DNA of 64,000 bases from DASYTH01 sp035762905 (lineage in GTDB: Bacteria > Actinomycetota > Actinomycetes > Mycobacteriales > Pseudonocardiaceae): the NCBI RefSeq assembly GCF_035762905.1, contig NZ_DASUCC010000046.1, forward strand, positions 22,906-86,905. Direction: 5' to 3'. Positions 33,505 through 42,348 of the stretch are shown here, in pieces. Position 1 is the first letter of the stretch, and the number at the start of each line of letters is the position of its first letter. Position numbers and translations under genes: made by a program. Under the pieces are notes generated by a model, which was not told the origin of the DNA, did not search any database, and saw only the letters and a list, made by a program, of their open reading frames with translations.

Positions 33505-34265
33505 CCACCGCGGCCTGGACCTGTGACTCCTGCGACAGCAACAACATGGCCGGGGCTGCGGTCTGCCGGCTGTGCAAGCGCGCGCCGGGCAGCACGGCCG
33601 GCAGCGCTCAGCCGCAGAACCATCGGATCAGCGCCGAGTTCGGCCCGCCTACCGAGCGGATGCCGCGGGTTCCGGCTGCACCGCCCGAACGAGTCGACAT
33701 CACCCTGACTCCGACGGCGACCGGATCCGGACCGGCGCCGGCGCGTCGCTCGGGATCCGGCAGATGGGCGCTCCGCATCCTTCTGTTGTTGGCCCTCGGG
33801 GTGCTCATGATTGCCCTCACCGGCAACTGCCAAGAACTGAGCAGCCTGCTGTCCGACGGCCAGCGCTCGGACGTCCCGGACCCAGCGGCGACGGTGAGCG
33901 AGACGCCGACGGAAACTGAGGCCCCGAGGGCGCCGGGGGCGTCGTCCGCACCCGCCTGCCCGGAGGACGTTGCCACCTGGCTCCCTGGTAGCGGGCAGTC
34001 CGCGGCACTCGTCGCCGCATACACCACAGACCGGTTCACGATCACGCTGTGCCGCGACGAATTCGGGCAGCTGTACTACGACGGCCAGATCACCGGGGAG
34101 GAGGTCAGCTCCGACACGCACATCTCGATTCCCGCGGACGAGACGGCGGACGGCTTCATCGCCCGCAACGGTTCGTACGTCTACGAGATCTCCGGCCTGG
34201 AGATCCTGATCACTCGCGCCGGCGAGGAGATCGCCCGCTGGGAGCTGACCCCAAACCAGCCGTAG
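33501..34265 (+). CDS. Zinc-ribbon, single-pass membrane protein
   Basis: 254 residues. WTCDSCDSNNMAGAAVCRLC (residues 6-25) is a RanBP2-like C-x2-C...C-x2-C zinc ribbon. A Pro/Arg linker leads to one membrane helix (about 95-115, LRILLLLALGVLMIALTG), then an outer Thr/Ser/Pro stalk and a domain of about 100 residues with two Cys (SAPACPED, ITLCRDEFGQ). The cytoplasmic zinc ribbon could link the operon's proteins to the membrane. It is the last gene, followed by a strong terminator. Confidence 0.75.
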   Translation: MTTAAWTCDSCDSNNMAGAAVCRLCKRAPGSTAGSAQPQNHRISAEFGPPTERMPRVPAAPPERVDITLTPTATGSGPAPARRSGSGRWALRILLLLALGVLMIALTGNCQELSSLLSDGQRSDVPDPAATVSETPTETEAPRAPGASSAPACPEDVATWLPGSGQSAALVAAYTTDRFTITLCRDEFGQLYYDGQITGEEVSSDTHISIPADETADGFIARNGSYVYEISGLEILITRAGEEIARWELTPNQP

Positions 34266-34269
34266 GGTT

Positions 34270-34302
34270 CGCCCGGGTGGGTTTGTCTGGTCCACCCGGG
34301 CG
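34270..34302 (+). terminator. Hairpin terminator closing the TIR operon
   Basis: Perfect 11-bp stem CGCCCGGGTGG/CCACCCGGGCG with an 11-base loop, followed by TTTGTGG. It lies 4 bases after the stop and serves both this operon and, on the other strand, the SCO5389-like gene. Confidence 0.8.
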
Positions 34303-34316
34303 TTTGTGGATGGGGG

Positions 34317-34712
34317 TCAGCAGTTGCGCAGTTCGGGGCTCTGGTTGAGGAGTTGCGATCGGGGGGAGGTGAATTCCTGGTAGGCGGGGCTGTCGGTGGC
34401 GCCGGGGTGGAAGGCGGCGACGCGGTGGCAGTTCTGGAAGGCCAGTGTGACGGCGAAGTGGCGTTCGAGGGCGCCGCGGATGGCGTCGGAGGCCAGGGCG
34501 CGCAGGAGTTGGCCGCGGTCGGTCTCCGTGGGCGGCGGGGTGGTGTTGTCGGCGAACGGGATGCCCGGGGTGTTGTGCAGGGTGGTGGCCACCGACTCGA
34601 TCACCGCCCAGGCGTAGGGCAGCGAGTCGCGGACGCAGGCGACGAAGGGCTCGTCGGGGACCTGGCCCGACGAGGCTCGGTCCAGGAGGGCCGTGGAAAC
34701 GTTGAGGGACAT
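34317..34712 (-). CDS. SCO5389-family protein
   Basis: 131 residues. The pattern FVACVRDSLPYAWAVIESV, then DNTTPPPTETDRGQLLRALA, DAIRGALERHFAVTLAFQN and the C-terminal EFTSPRSQLLNQSPELRNC is that of a conserved actinobacterial family typified by Streptomyces SCO5389. It is cytosolic and helical; the biochemical role is unknown. ATG at 34712 with GGAGGTAACC upstream. Confidence 0.85.
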   Translation of the reverse strand: MSLNVSTALLDRASSGQVPDEPFVACVRDSLPYAWAVIESVATTLHNTPGIPFADNTTPPPTETDRGQLLRALASDAIRGALERHFAVTLAFQNCHRVAAFHPGATDSPAYQEFTSPRSQLLNQSPELRNC

Positions 34713-34810
34713 GGGTTACCTCCGGTTGTTGGGAAGTGGGCGACAAGGTTATTGATACTGGTTGTCGTTAGCGTTAGGCAACCGGAGGCGGGCAGAGTCA
34801 CTGAGAAGGG

Positions 34811-35626
34811 TTACGGGGTGCGGCGGGCGCGGTGCAGGGTGGCGGCGAACTCGAGGGTGATGCCGCCGGTGACGCGCATGGTTTCGGCATGGCCGAGGAA
34901 GCGGGTGCGGAACTCGGTGGCGCGGTCGGGGGTGAGCCGGGCGACCGAGTCGGCGAGGCCGCGGTCGGCCAGCCAGTCCCAGAGGGCGGGGCCGTCGGGG
35001 AGGGTGCGGGGCATCTCGACCGAAATGCGTTCCACGGCGGTGAAGCCGGCTTCGGCGAGCAGACCGTCGAGTTGGGCGTGGGTCATCGGGCCGGGCCCGG
35101 CGGGCGCGTCGGGGACGGCGAAGAACTCGGCGTTGAGGTCGTGCAGCCAACCCAGCCGGCCGACGGTCTGGGTCTCCAGCGACAGCGCGACCATGCCGGA
35201 CGGGCTGAGCAGGCGGCGGACGTCGGCGAGGATGGCGCCGGGGTCGTCCAGCACCTGGACCACGAATCCGGCGGTGACCAGATCGAACGACCCGTCCGGG
35301 AAGTCGAGTGCGGCCGCGTCCATCCGGTGGACGGTCAGGTCCGGGTAGTCGGCGGCCAGATGGGCGACCATTCCGGCCGAGGCGTCCACGGCGGTCACCA
35401 GGCAGCCCCGGGCCAGGGCGGCGCGGGCCACGGCACCGCGACCGGCACCGATGTCGAGCACCCGGGCGCCGGGCGGCGGGTCGGCGAAGTCGATCAGCTG
35501 CCGGCCGAGATCGGCCACATAGAAGAAGATCTCCTCGTACCGCTCGGCGAGAGCGTCGTATTTCGCGGTCACCGGCAGAAGGGTAGGCAGCGGACCGCCC
35601 ACCGGCGTACCGCCGTTCGCGGCCAT
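34811..35626 (-). CDS. Class I SAM-dependent methyltransferase
   Basis: 271 residues from ATG 35626. Motif I VLDIGAGRGAVARAAL (about 54-69), motif II VTAVDASAGMVAHL, motif III FDLVTAGFVVQVL and post-motif LLSPSGMVALSLET match the ubiquinone/menaquinone-type small-molecule methyltransferases. No acceptor can be assigned. It is divergent from the WXG-like gene at 35702. Confidence 0.85.
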   Translation of the reverse strand: MAANGGTPVGGPLPTLLPVTAKYDALAERYEEIFFYVADLGRQLIDFADPPPGARVLDIGAGRGAVARAALARGCLVTAVDASAGMVAHLAADYPDLTVHRMDAAALDFPDGSFDLVTAGFVVQVLDDPGAILADVRRLLSPSGMVALSLETQTVGRLGWLHDLNAEFFAVPDAPAGPGPMTHAQLDGLLAEAGFTAVERISVEMPRTLPDGPALWDWLADRGLADSVARLTPDRATEFRTRFLGHAETMRVTGGITLEFAATLHRARRTP

Positions 35627-35701
35627 TCCCCAGGTTCGGTTCGCACAACCGCGAGCTTGATCAACCTTGTACAGTTGCTGCCGCCGCGAGGGAGGTATGG
35701 G

Positions 35702-36010
35702 GTGAACCGTTCGGACGGATTCTGCGTCGATCTTGCCGCCCTTTCCGGGGCCCGGGCCGGGGTGGAGCGCCTGCTGGACGAGCTGACCGGCGCCGCGCGG
35801 TCGGTGCCGGACTGCCCGGGGCCGGCGTTCGGCCACGGCGAGCTGGCCGAGGCGGCCTCCGAGTTCCGACAACGGTGGCGCGAAGGGATGTCCGAGCTGG
35901 TCGCCGACGGCGCGTCGATCCAGCACAGACTCGGCGAGACGATCAGCGACTACCGCCGGTTCGACGAGGACGCGGCGGTGGTGTTCAGCCGGTTGCGGGA
36001 GCACCTGTGA
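35702..36010 (+). CDS. WXG100/ESX-like helical protein
   Basis: 102 residues, GTG start at 35702 with GGGAGGT upstream. Two long helices are separated by a short loop; Trp in RQRWREGM takes the place of the WXG Trp, and the C-terminal YRRFDEDAA resembles the Yxxx(D/E) secretion signal. Type VII secretion partners of toxins look like this. It overlaps the EndoU toxin start by 4 bases (GTGA), so it is probably its co-secreted partner. Confidence 0.65.
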   Translation: MNRSDGFCVDLAALSGARAGVERLLDELTGAARSVPDCPGPAFGHGELAEAASEFRQRWREGMSELVADGASIQHRLGETISDYRRFDEDAAVVFSRLREHL

Positions 36011-37236
36011 TCGACGAGATCGAGCGGGCCCGCGATCCGGCGGCGCTGGTGCCCGGCGATCCCGAGCGGATCTGGGAGCTGGCCGGCTCCCTCGACCGGA
36101 TCGGGGTGGCCCTCGAGGACGTCGGGCTGGGTCTGCGCACCATTGACGACGGTGGCTGGCAGGGCCGGGCCGCGGAGGCGTTTCATGCCTATTTCGACGA
36201 AACACCCAAACGTTTTCTGACGGCCGCCGACGCCTTTCTGTCCACGGCGGTCGCGCTGGACACCTACGCCGGCGCGCTGAGCTGGGCCCAGCGCCAGGCC
36301 GGCGAGGCGATCGCGCTGCTGCACGAGCGCCGGTGGACCGGCGACCGGGCCGTGGACGTGCCACCGGCTCAACCAATGCGGCAGCAGATCGAGCAGTTCG
36401 GCGTGCTCGGCGCCCTGCCCGACCCGCCGGAGCGGGACGGCCGGTCCCGGGCGGACCGCCGGGCGGCCGCCGTGGACACGCTGCACCGGGCCCGCCGCCA
36501 GCTCGAGCGGATCGGGCGGGAGGCCGCCGACACCGTGCACGCGGCCGGCGTGCTGGCTCCGCGCGGCCGGCCGCGCCGGTGGGACACCATCGCGCGCACG
36601 ACACCCAGGCCCGTGCTGGTCCAGACCGAACCGGTCGTGCTGTCCGCCGCCGCCCTCCAGCACCCGGACGCCAGCCTGAAGCGGCACCTCGACCACGACG
36701 CGCTGCGGGACAACCCGGCGGCCTGGGACGCCGGCATCGAGGGCCTGCGCAGGCGGCTGCGCCGGCTCGGCCTCGACCAGCTCTCCCCACGCCTGCGTCA
36801 GCACATCTTCGAGGGCCACTACTCCGTGCGGAAGAACCGGAACCTGGGCTACCACCACCGGGAAGGCGGCGTCGACCGCGGACCGCTGCGGGTGGTCCGG
36901 GTGATCGGCCGCCCGGATCAGAACGGCGTGTACCGGGCCGAGGTCACCGGACCGAGGACCGGGCCGCGCGGGCCGGTGAAGCGCAGCACGTTCTTCCCGG
37001 ACGCCTGGACCCGCGCCGAGGTGCTGCGGGCGATCCGGCACGCGTTCGTGCACCGGACCGAGTTCAGTGCCGTCCGGCAGCGGTGGCGGGGCCGCTACGC
37101 GGGCGTGGTCATCGAGGGCGTGGTGGAGCGGCAGCTCGACGCGCAGCCGGCCGAGGCGCTCACCGCGCGCTTGTACCATGTGGTCACGGCCTACCCGATC
37201 TATCGAGGAAGGCAGGCCCGTGGTCAAGGCGACTAG
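36007..37236 (+). CDS. EndoU-domain toxin with WXG-like N-terminal region
   Basis: 409 residues. The N-terminal 120 residues are helical with a WXG-like GGWQGRAAEAFHAYF, as in type VII-secreted toxins. The C-terminal domain (about 263-370) matches bacterial EndoU ribonucleases: LRQHIFEGHYS, GYHHREGG (two His sites), NGVYRAEVTG and KRSTFFPDAWTRAEVLRAI. EndoU enzymes cut RNA, often tRNA, in rival cells. A candidate immunity gene overlaps the 3' end. Delivery is inferred from the partner gene upstream. Confidence 0.82.
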   Translation: MIDEIERARDPAALVPGDPERIWELAGSLDRIGVALEDVGLGLRTIDDGGWQGRAAEAFHAYFDETPKRFLTAADAFLSTAVALDTYAGALSWAQRQAGEAIALLHERRWTGDRAVDVPPAQPMRQQIEQFGVLGALPDPPERDGRSRADRRAAAVDTLHRARRQLERIGREAADTVHAAGVLAPRGRPRRWDTIARTTPRPVLVQTEPVVLSAAALQHPDASLKRHLDHDALRDNPAAWDAGIEGLRRRLRRLGLDQLSPRLRQHIFEGHYSVRKNRNLGYHHREGGVDRGPLRVVRVIGRPDQNGVYRAEVTGPRTGPRGPVKRSTFFPDAWTRAEVLRAIRHAFVHRTEFSAVRQRWRGRYAGVVIEGVVERQLDAQPAEALTARLYHVVTAYPIYRGRQARGQGD

Positions 37237-37546
37237 CACCGTCCGGTTCGCCCGGGACGCCGACGGCGGGATCCGCGTCACGGTGCCACCCGACCTGCAC
37301 CCGCTCGACGACTTCCTGGAGACCGACCTCGGGGACAGCGCCAGCGCCCTGGACCAGGTCGTCGGCCGGGTCCGGGACGGCGGCGCCGACCCGTGGGCGT
37401 TCGGCGGCGACTGCTGTCACCTCACCGTGCACGCCGACGAGGTGCTGATCGAGAACGACTTCACCGGGGCGCGGGTGACCCTGTCTCGGGCCGAGTTCCT
37501 GGCGATCGCCGACGACTTCGCCCGCGCGGTGCACGAGCCGCGCTAG
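37220..37546 (+). CDS. Candidate immunity protein for the EndoU toxin
   Basis: 108 residues. GTG at 37220 with GAGGAAGG about 6 bases upstream; it overlaps the toxin gene by 17 bases, the usual coupling for toxin-immunity pairs. The protein is acidic, with alternating strands and helices (VRFARDADGGIRVTV, LTVHADEVLIENDF, then LSRAEFLAIADDFARAV). Its layout recalls YacL/UPF0231-type small proteins, but this is a weak impression. Confidence 0.7.
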   Translation: MVKATSTVRFARDADGGIRVTVPPDLHPLDDFLETDLGDSASALDQVVGRVRDGGADPWAFGGDCCHLTVHADEVLIENDFTGARVTLSRAEFLAIADDFARAVHEPR

Positions 37547-37634
37547 CCACGCTGCGTGTTCGTTCTGGTCTCCCCGGGTCTACCGGCGCTGAGTAGTCTA
37601 ACGGTCACGGACCGGACACAAGGCGAGGTGTGGA

Positions 37635-37814
37635 GTGAGACCCGGCGGCGTGTGGACCCAGGAGTACCTGCTCAGTGACGACCTGGAACCGGTGGGCGAT
37701 CCGCCGGCCGACGGGCTGAACCAGGCGGTCCCACGTCGCGTATTTCAGCACATGATCCACAGCGGCAGCTGGCCTTTCCCCGGTCTACCTCCCCACCTCG
37801 GATGTGCGCGCTGA
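37635..37814 (+). CDS. Small ORF overlapping the start of the GGDEF gene
   Basis: 59 residues from GTG 37635, preceded by GCGAGGTG, ending TGA 37812-37814. It overlaps the GTG of the GGDEF gene (37804) by 11 bases, an arrangement that can couple translation. Residues include WTQEYLLSDDLEPVGD and RRVFQHMIHSGSWPFPG; no family is recognised. It could be a regulatory small protein or leader. Confidence 0.4.
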   Translation: MRPGGVWTQEYLLSDDLEPVGDPPADGLNQAVPRRVFQHMIHSGSWPFPGLPPHLGCAR

Positions 37815-39942
37815 CCGCCGCATCGACGTGACCTCCCCCGGACAACCGGAGACCGCGGCCGGCCGCCACGCCGAGCCGGAGCAGGTCGCACGCGAACTGA
37901 CCAGCACCTGGATGAACGTGGTCGCGGCCTCCACGTACGTGGCCATGACCAGCAGGGAGCTCGAGGACTACCTGCACGAGCTGGTCCTGATGCTGGCCGA
38001 GGCGCTGGTCGCCGAACCGTTCGACCCGCGGCCGGGCGCCGAGGTGGGCGCCCGGATGGTCACCGGGGCGCTGGTCGGCAGCGACACCCTGGCGCTGTCG
38101 GTGCGGCTGCTCGTCGAGGGCCTGCTCGACCTCGGCGGCCCGGCCGACCGCGACCGGATGCGCAACCTGGCCGCCCTGCTGTCCGCCATGTGCACCGGTT
38201 ACGCCGAGGCGGTGCGCCGGCGCACGCTCGACCAGCAGGAGGACATGAAGCGCGCGCTGCTGTCCGCCAAGCAGCGCGCCGAGCAGGTCCTGCGGGCCAC
38301 CGAGACCCGGTTCCGCGAGGTGTTCACCTCCTCGCCGACCGGCATCGCGATCACCGACCTGGACGGCCGGTTCGTGGACGTGAACCCGGCGCTGGTGGAG
38401 ATCCTCGGCAGCCAGCCGGACCGGCTCTCCGGCGCCGGGCTGTCCGACTACCTGGCCCCGGACGAGGCCGAGGACGTGACCGATCCGCCGCGCGGACGGC
38501 TGAAGCTGGTCCGTGACGACGGCGAGACGGCGTGGGTCTACGTCGCCCTGTCACCGCTGCGGGAGGGCCCGGGCCGGCCGGAGTCCTACGTGCTGACCGT
38601 GCAGGACCTCAGCGAGCTGCAGCTGCTGCAGGGCCGGTTCGGCCACCAGCTGCTGCACGACGCGCTGACCGGCCTGGCGAACCGGCTGCACTTCGAGTCC
38701 GCGGTGGAGACCCGACTCGGCCGCGCCGATCCCGATCTCACGGTCACGCTGTGCTGCCTGAACCTGGATGCCTTCGGGGCGCTCAACAACGGGCTCGGCC
38801 ATCAGGCCGCCGACCGGCTGCTCAGGACGGTGGCGAAGCGGCTGGTGGACGTGATGGCCGCGGAGAACGCACTGGTGGCCCGGACCGGCGGGGACGAGTT
38901 CGCCGTCCTGATCGAGGATTCGCCGACCACACCGGAGATTCCGGAGCTGGTCGACCGGATCAACGAGGCGCTGGCCGAGCCGGAGTACGTCGACGGCGTG
39001 GGTGTCGCGGTCAACGCCAGCGTGGGCGTGGTGCGCCGGCCGGTGGCCGAGACGTCCGGCGCGGAGCTGTTCCGGGCGGCGGACGCGGCGCTGCATGCCG
39101 CCCGGGCGACCGGCCGCCGGCAGTGGCGCGGGTTCGACGCCGAGCGGGACGCGCGGGTCCAGGCCAGGTACCGGGACGCGGCGGCGCTGCCGGGCGCGTT
39201 CGAGGACGGCGAGCTCGGCGTGGGTTACCGGCCGGTGGTCCGGCTGGACGACCGCCGCACCGTCGCGATCACCGCGGGGTTGCGGTGGTCCGGTCGCCCG
39301 TCCGGGCCGTTGGGCGAGCGGGAGACCATGGCGCTGGCCGAGCTGACCGGTCAATCCGTCCTGTGTGGACCGTGGATGTTGCGCACCGCGTGCGCGCACC
39401 TGCCGTCCTGGCGCAGCGCCATGGGGATGGCGGATGCGGCGGCGCTGCGGGTGCGGCTGTCCCGGCTGCAGTCCGCGGACGACGACCTGGTGGCCGCCGT
39501 GCTCGCCGCGGTCGAGGCGGCCGGCGTGGAGCCGAGCCTGCTGGAGATCGGGTTCGACACCGGCGCGGTGCTCGAGGAGTTCGGCAGTGCCGCGGACAAT
39601 CTCCAGGTGGTGGCCGAGATCGGGGTGCGCACCGCGCTGTGCGACTGGGACGGCGGCCTGCGCCAACTCGACCTGCTCGAGCACTGCCCGGCCCTGTCGG
39701 TGGTGCTCGGCGACCCGTTCGCCGGCCGGGACGACGTGGGTGCCGCGCTGCTGCGCGCGGCCGAGGCGAGCGTGGGCGCGGCCAAGGGGATCGGCGCGGT
39801 GGTGTCGGTCGACGGGATCGGCACCGAGCAGGCCGCGATCCGGTGGGCCGAGCTCGGCGTGGACACCGCGCAGGGCCCGCTGTTCGGCGAGCTGACCGAC
39901 GTGGAGCGGGCGTTGTCCGGAACCGGCCGCCCGGCACAATGA
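37804..39942 (+). CDS. PAS-GGDEF protein with degenerate EAL domain
   Basis: 712 residues. An N-terminal helical region (30-130) may be a sensor. PAS domain about 165-265 (SSPTGIAITDLDGRFVDVNP), then GGDEF domain with intact ARTGGDEFAVLI, so c-di-GMP synthesis is possible. The C-terminal region aligns with EAL domains (GVGYRPVVRLDDRRTVAITA) but the EAL signature is replaced by TAG, and other metal residues are not evident, so phosphodiesterase activity is unlikely. No membrane helix. The stop overlaps the next start (ATGA). Confidence 0.85.
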   Translation: MRADRRIDVTSPGQPETAAGRHAEPEQVARELTSTWMNVVAASTYVAMTSRELEDYLHELVLMLAEALVAEPFDPRPGAEVGARMVTGALVGSDTLALSVRLLVEGLLDLGGPADRDRMRNLAALLSAMCTGYAEAVRRRTLDQQEDMKRALLSAKQRAEQVLRATETRFREVFTSSPTGIAITDLDGRFVDVNPALVEILGSQPDRLSGAGLSDYLAPDEAEDVTDPPRGRLKLVRDDGETAWVYVALSPLREGPGRPESYVLTVQDLSELQLLQGRFGHQLLHDALTGLANRLHFESAVETRLGRADPDLTVTLCCLNLDAFGALNNGLGHQAADRLLRTVAKRLVDVMAAENALVARTGGDEFAVLIEDSPTTPEIPELVDRINEALAEPEYVDGVGVAVNASVGVVRRPVAETSGAELFRAADAALHAARATGRRQWRGFDAERDARVQARYRDAAALPGAFEDGELGVGYRPVVRLDDRRTVAITAGLRWSGRPSGPLGERETMALAELTGQSVLCGPWMLRTACAHLPSWRSAMGMADAAALRVRLSRLQSADDDLVAAVLAAVEAAGVEPSLLEIGFDTGAVLEEFGSAADNLQVVAEIGVRTALCDWDGGLRQLDLLEHCPALSVVLGDPFAGRDDVGAALLRAAEASVGAAKGIGAVVSVDGIGTEQAAIRWAELGVDTAQGPLFGELTDVERALSGTGRPAQ

Positions 39943-40640
39943 TCGGCATGACCGTCCCGGCGCCCAACGGCGAGCTGCCCGTCTACCTGGCCGCACCGGA
40001 AGGTGCGGGACCGTGGCCCGGGGTGGTGGTGATCCACGACGCGATGGGCATGAGCCGGGACGTGCGCAACCAGGCCGACTGGCTGGCTGGCGCCGGGTTC
40101 CTCGCGGTCGCACCGGATCTCTACCGCGCCGGCCGGAAAATCGCCTGCCTGGTGCGGTTCTTGCGGGACGCCAGCGGGCCGCTCGGCGACCTGGACGCGG
40201 TGCGGACCTGGCTCGCCGCCCGCGCGGACTGCACCGGAACCGTCGGCGTGATCGGCTTCTGCCTCGGCGGCGGGTTCGCCCTGATGCTCGCGCCCGGCCA
40301 CGGGTTCGCCGCGGCCAGCGTGAACTACGGGGCGCTGCCGAAGAACGCCGAGCGGGCGCTGGCCGGGTCGTGCCCGGTGGTCGGCAGCTACGGCGGCCGG
40401 GACCGGCAGCTGCGCGGCGCCGCCGACCGGCTGTCCACCGCGCTGGCCGCCAACGGGGTGGTGCACGACGTGGTCGAGTACCCGGACGCGGGCCACTCCT
40501 TCCTCAACGACCACGATCCGGCCGACGTGCCGGGCGCGGTGCGGCTGGCCTCGCGGATGACGTCGATGGGCTACCACGGCCCGTCCGCCGCGGACGCCAG
40601 GAAACGGATCCTCGCCTTCTTCGACACGCACCTTCGGTGA
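39939..40640 (+). CDS. Dienelactone hydrolase family protein
   Basis: 233 residues. Alpha/beta hydrolase features: VVVIHDAMGMS after the first strands, GVIGFCLGGGFAL with Cys as nucleophile (GxCxGG, typical of the dienelactone hydrolase group), SYGGRD before Asp, and DAGHSFLND with the catalytic His. The ATG at 39939 overlaps the upstream stop; the ATG at 39948 is an alternative. Substrate unknown. Confidence 0.85.
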   Translation: MIGMTVPAPNGELPVYLAAPEGAGPWPGVVVIHDAMGMSRDVRNQADWLAGAGFLAVAPDLYRAGRKIACLVRFLRDASGPLGDLDAVRTWLAARADCTGTVGVIGFCLGGGFALMLAPGHGFAAASVNYGALPKNAERALAGSCPVVGSYGGRDRQLRGAADRLSTALAANGVVHDVVEYPDAGHSFLNDHDPADVPGAVRLASRMTSMGYHGPSAADARKRILAFFDTHLR

Positions 40641-40650
40641 CGTTCGTCCC
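40637..40650. promoter_or_regulatory. DevR-box-like site upstream of the first histidine kinase
   Basis: GTGAC-GTTC-GTCCC differs by one base from GGGAC-N4-GTCCC, the core of the mycobacterial DosR/DevR box. It lies 39 bases upstream of the kinase start. Confidence 0.4.
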
Positions 40651-40688
40651 TATCCGATCGGTGCGACGGCCTGTCACCGTGGACAGCT

Positions 40689-42182
40689 ATGTCTGACCGG
40701 GAGGCGTTGGACGCACTGGTCGGCGAGGTGCACGACCGGCTGGCCCAGGTCGTCCGGACCCGCGACCGGCTGCTCGGCCTGCTCGAGGCGGTGCTCGCGG
40801 TGGCGGCCGGGCTGGAGCTGGACGCCACCCTGCGGCGGATCGTGCAGGCGGGAACCGAGCTGATCGAGGCCCGGTACGGGGCGCTCGCCGTGGTCGGTGA
40901 GGAGAGTCTGATCGGTGACCCGATCGGGTTGCCGCCGCACGACCCCGGCGCCGTGCTGGACGCGCCGATCCTGGTCGGGGACGAGGTGTTCGGCACCATC
41001 TATCTCGCCGAGAAGCGCGGCGCGGCCGGGTTCACGCCGGACGACCGGGCCGTGCTCACCGCGCTGGCCGCGGCCGCGGGCGTTGCGGTGGAGAACGCCC
41101 GGCGGTTCGAGTGGTCCAGGACCCGGGAGCGGTGGCTGGCGGCCAACGCCGAGATCAACGAGCGGCTGCTGTACGGCGCGTCCACGCAGGAGACGCTGAA
41201 CCTGGTGGCGGCCCGGACCCGGGAGCTCACCGGCGCGGACTGCGTGCTGGTCCTGCTGCCGGAGCCGGACAAGGCCGCCGGGACCGGGTTGGTGATCACC
41301 GCGGCGGTCGGTGAGTGGTCGGCCGAGCTGGCCCGGGAACGGATCGGCGCCGGCTGGGCGGAGCTGCTCGACGGCGCGGACGATCTCGGCGGTCTGCTGC
41401 CGGTCGGCGAGTTCGGCCCGGCACTGGCCGTCCGGTTGCCGGCCGTGGACGGCGCGGGTGCGCTGCTCGCGGTGCGGGCCAAGGGCCGGCCGCGGTTTGC
41501 GGCCGACCTGCGCCCGATGCTGGCGACGTTGGCCAACCAGGCGGCGATGGCGCTGGAGTTCGCCGAGACCCAGCGGGCCAGGCGGCTGCTCGATGTGCTC
41601 GCCGACCGCGACCGGATCGCCGGCGACCTGCACGACCACGTGATCCAGCGGCTGTTCGCCACCGGCATGAGCCTGCAGGGCACGGTGCGCCGGATCACCG
41701 ACCAGGAGGCGGCACATCGGGTCACCCGGGCGGTCGAGGAGCTCGACGCCACCGTCCGGGAGATTCGGACGTCGATCTTCGACCTGCACACCACCGGCGA
41801 GGACCGCGCGGCCAGCCTGCGTCGGCGGTTGCTGGACACCGTGGCCGAGTGCGCCGCCGGAACCGCGGTGGCACCCGCGGTGCGGATCTCCGGCCCGGTG
41901 GACACGTTGGTGCCGGACGAGATCGGCGACCACGTGGTGGCCGTGCTCCGCGCGGTGGTCGGCGCGGCGCTGCGGCTGGGCCGGGCCGGCGAGGTCACCA
42001 TCACCGTCGAAGCGGGCCGGGAGCTGGTTCTCGTGATCGTCGACAATGGCGCGGTCCCGTCGCCCGAGGTCGTCCGTGCGGTCCGGGCCGCCGCCACGGA
42101 ATGTGATGGCACTGCCACCCTCGACCGAATTACCGGCGGCCAAAACCGGCTCGTCTGGCACGCCACGCTGCCGATGATGTGA
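40689..42182 (+). CDS. DevS/DosS-like GAF histidine kinase with degenerate ATPase domain
   Basis: 497 residues: two GAF domains (about 50-140 and 165-290) and a HisKA_3 helix with the acceptor His315 in GDLHDHVIQRLF. The ATP-binding domain is poor: the N-box (expected E.L.N..RHA) reads VLRAVVGAALRLG, lacking Glu, Asn and His; the G1-like IVDNGAV lacks DxGxG; and the Gly-rich G2 loop is absent. It may accept phosphate from another kinase. No heme-binding residues were assigned. It is next to a DevR-like regulator. Confidence 0.85.
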   Translation: MSDREALDALVGEVHDRLAQVVRTRDRLLGLLEAVLAVAAGLELDATLRRIVQAGTELIEARYGALAVVGEESLIGDPIGLPPHDPGAVLDAPILVGDEVFGTIYLAEKRGAAGFTPDDRAVLTALAAAAGVAVENARRFEWSRTRERWLAANAEINERLLYGASTQETLNLVAARTRELTGADCVLVLLPEPDKAAGTGLVITAAVGEWSAELARERIGAGWAELLDGADDLGGLLPVGEFGPALAVRLPAVDGAGALLAVRAKGRPRFAADLRPMLATLANQAAMALEFAETQRARRLLDVLADRDRIAGDLHDHVIQRLFATGMSLQGTVRRITDQEAAHRVTRAVEELDATVREIRTSIFDLHTTGEDRAASLRRRLLDTVAECAAGTAVAPAVRISGPVDTLVPDEIGDHVVAVLRAVVGAALRLGRAGEVTITVEAGRELVLVIVDNGAVPSPEVVRAVRAAATECDGTATLDRITGGQNRLVWHATLPMM

Positions 42183-42348
42183 CGCCCGAAGATTGCGCGG
42201 GATTGGGCGTGGATCATTGAGACGAAGTCTTGGCCCAGCCAACGCAACCTCAGGGGCACCGTAACGGCACCCAGCCACAATCAATCCGCTCACCGCACCA
42301 CCGCTGGACGCAACAACAGCAGTAAAACCCCGGAGAGGCGGACCAGTG

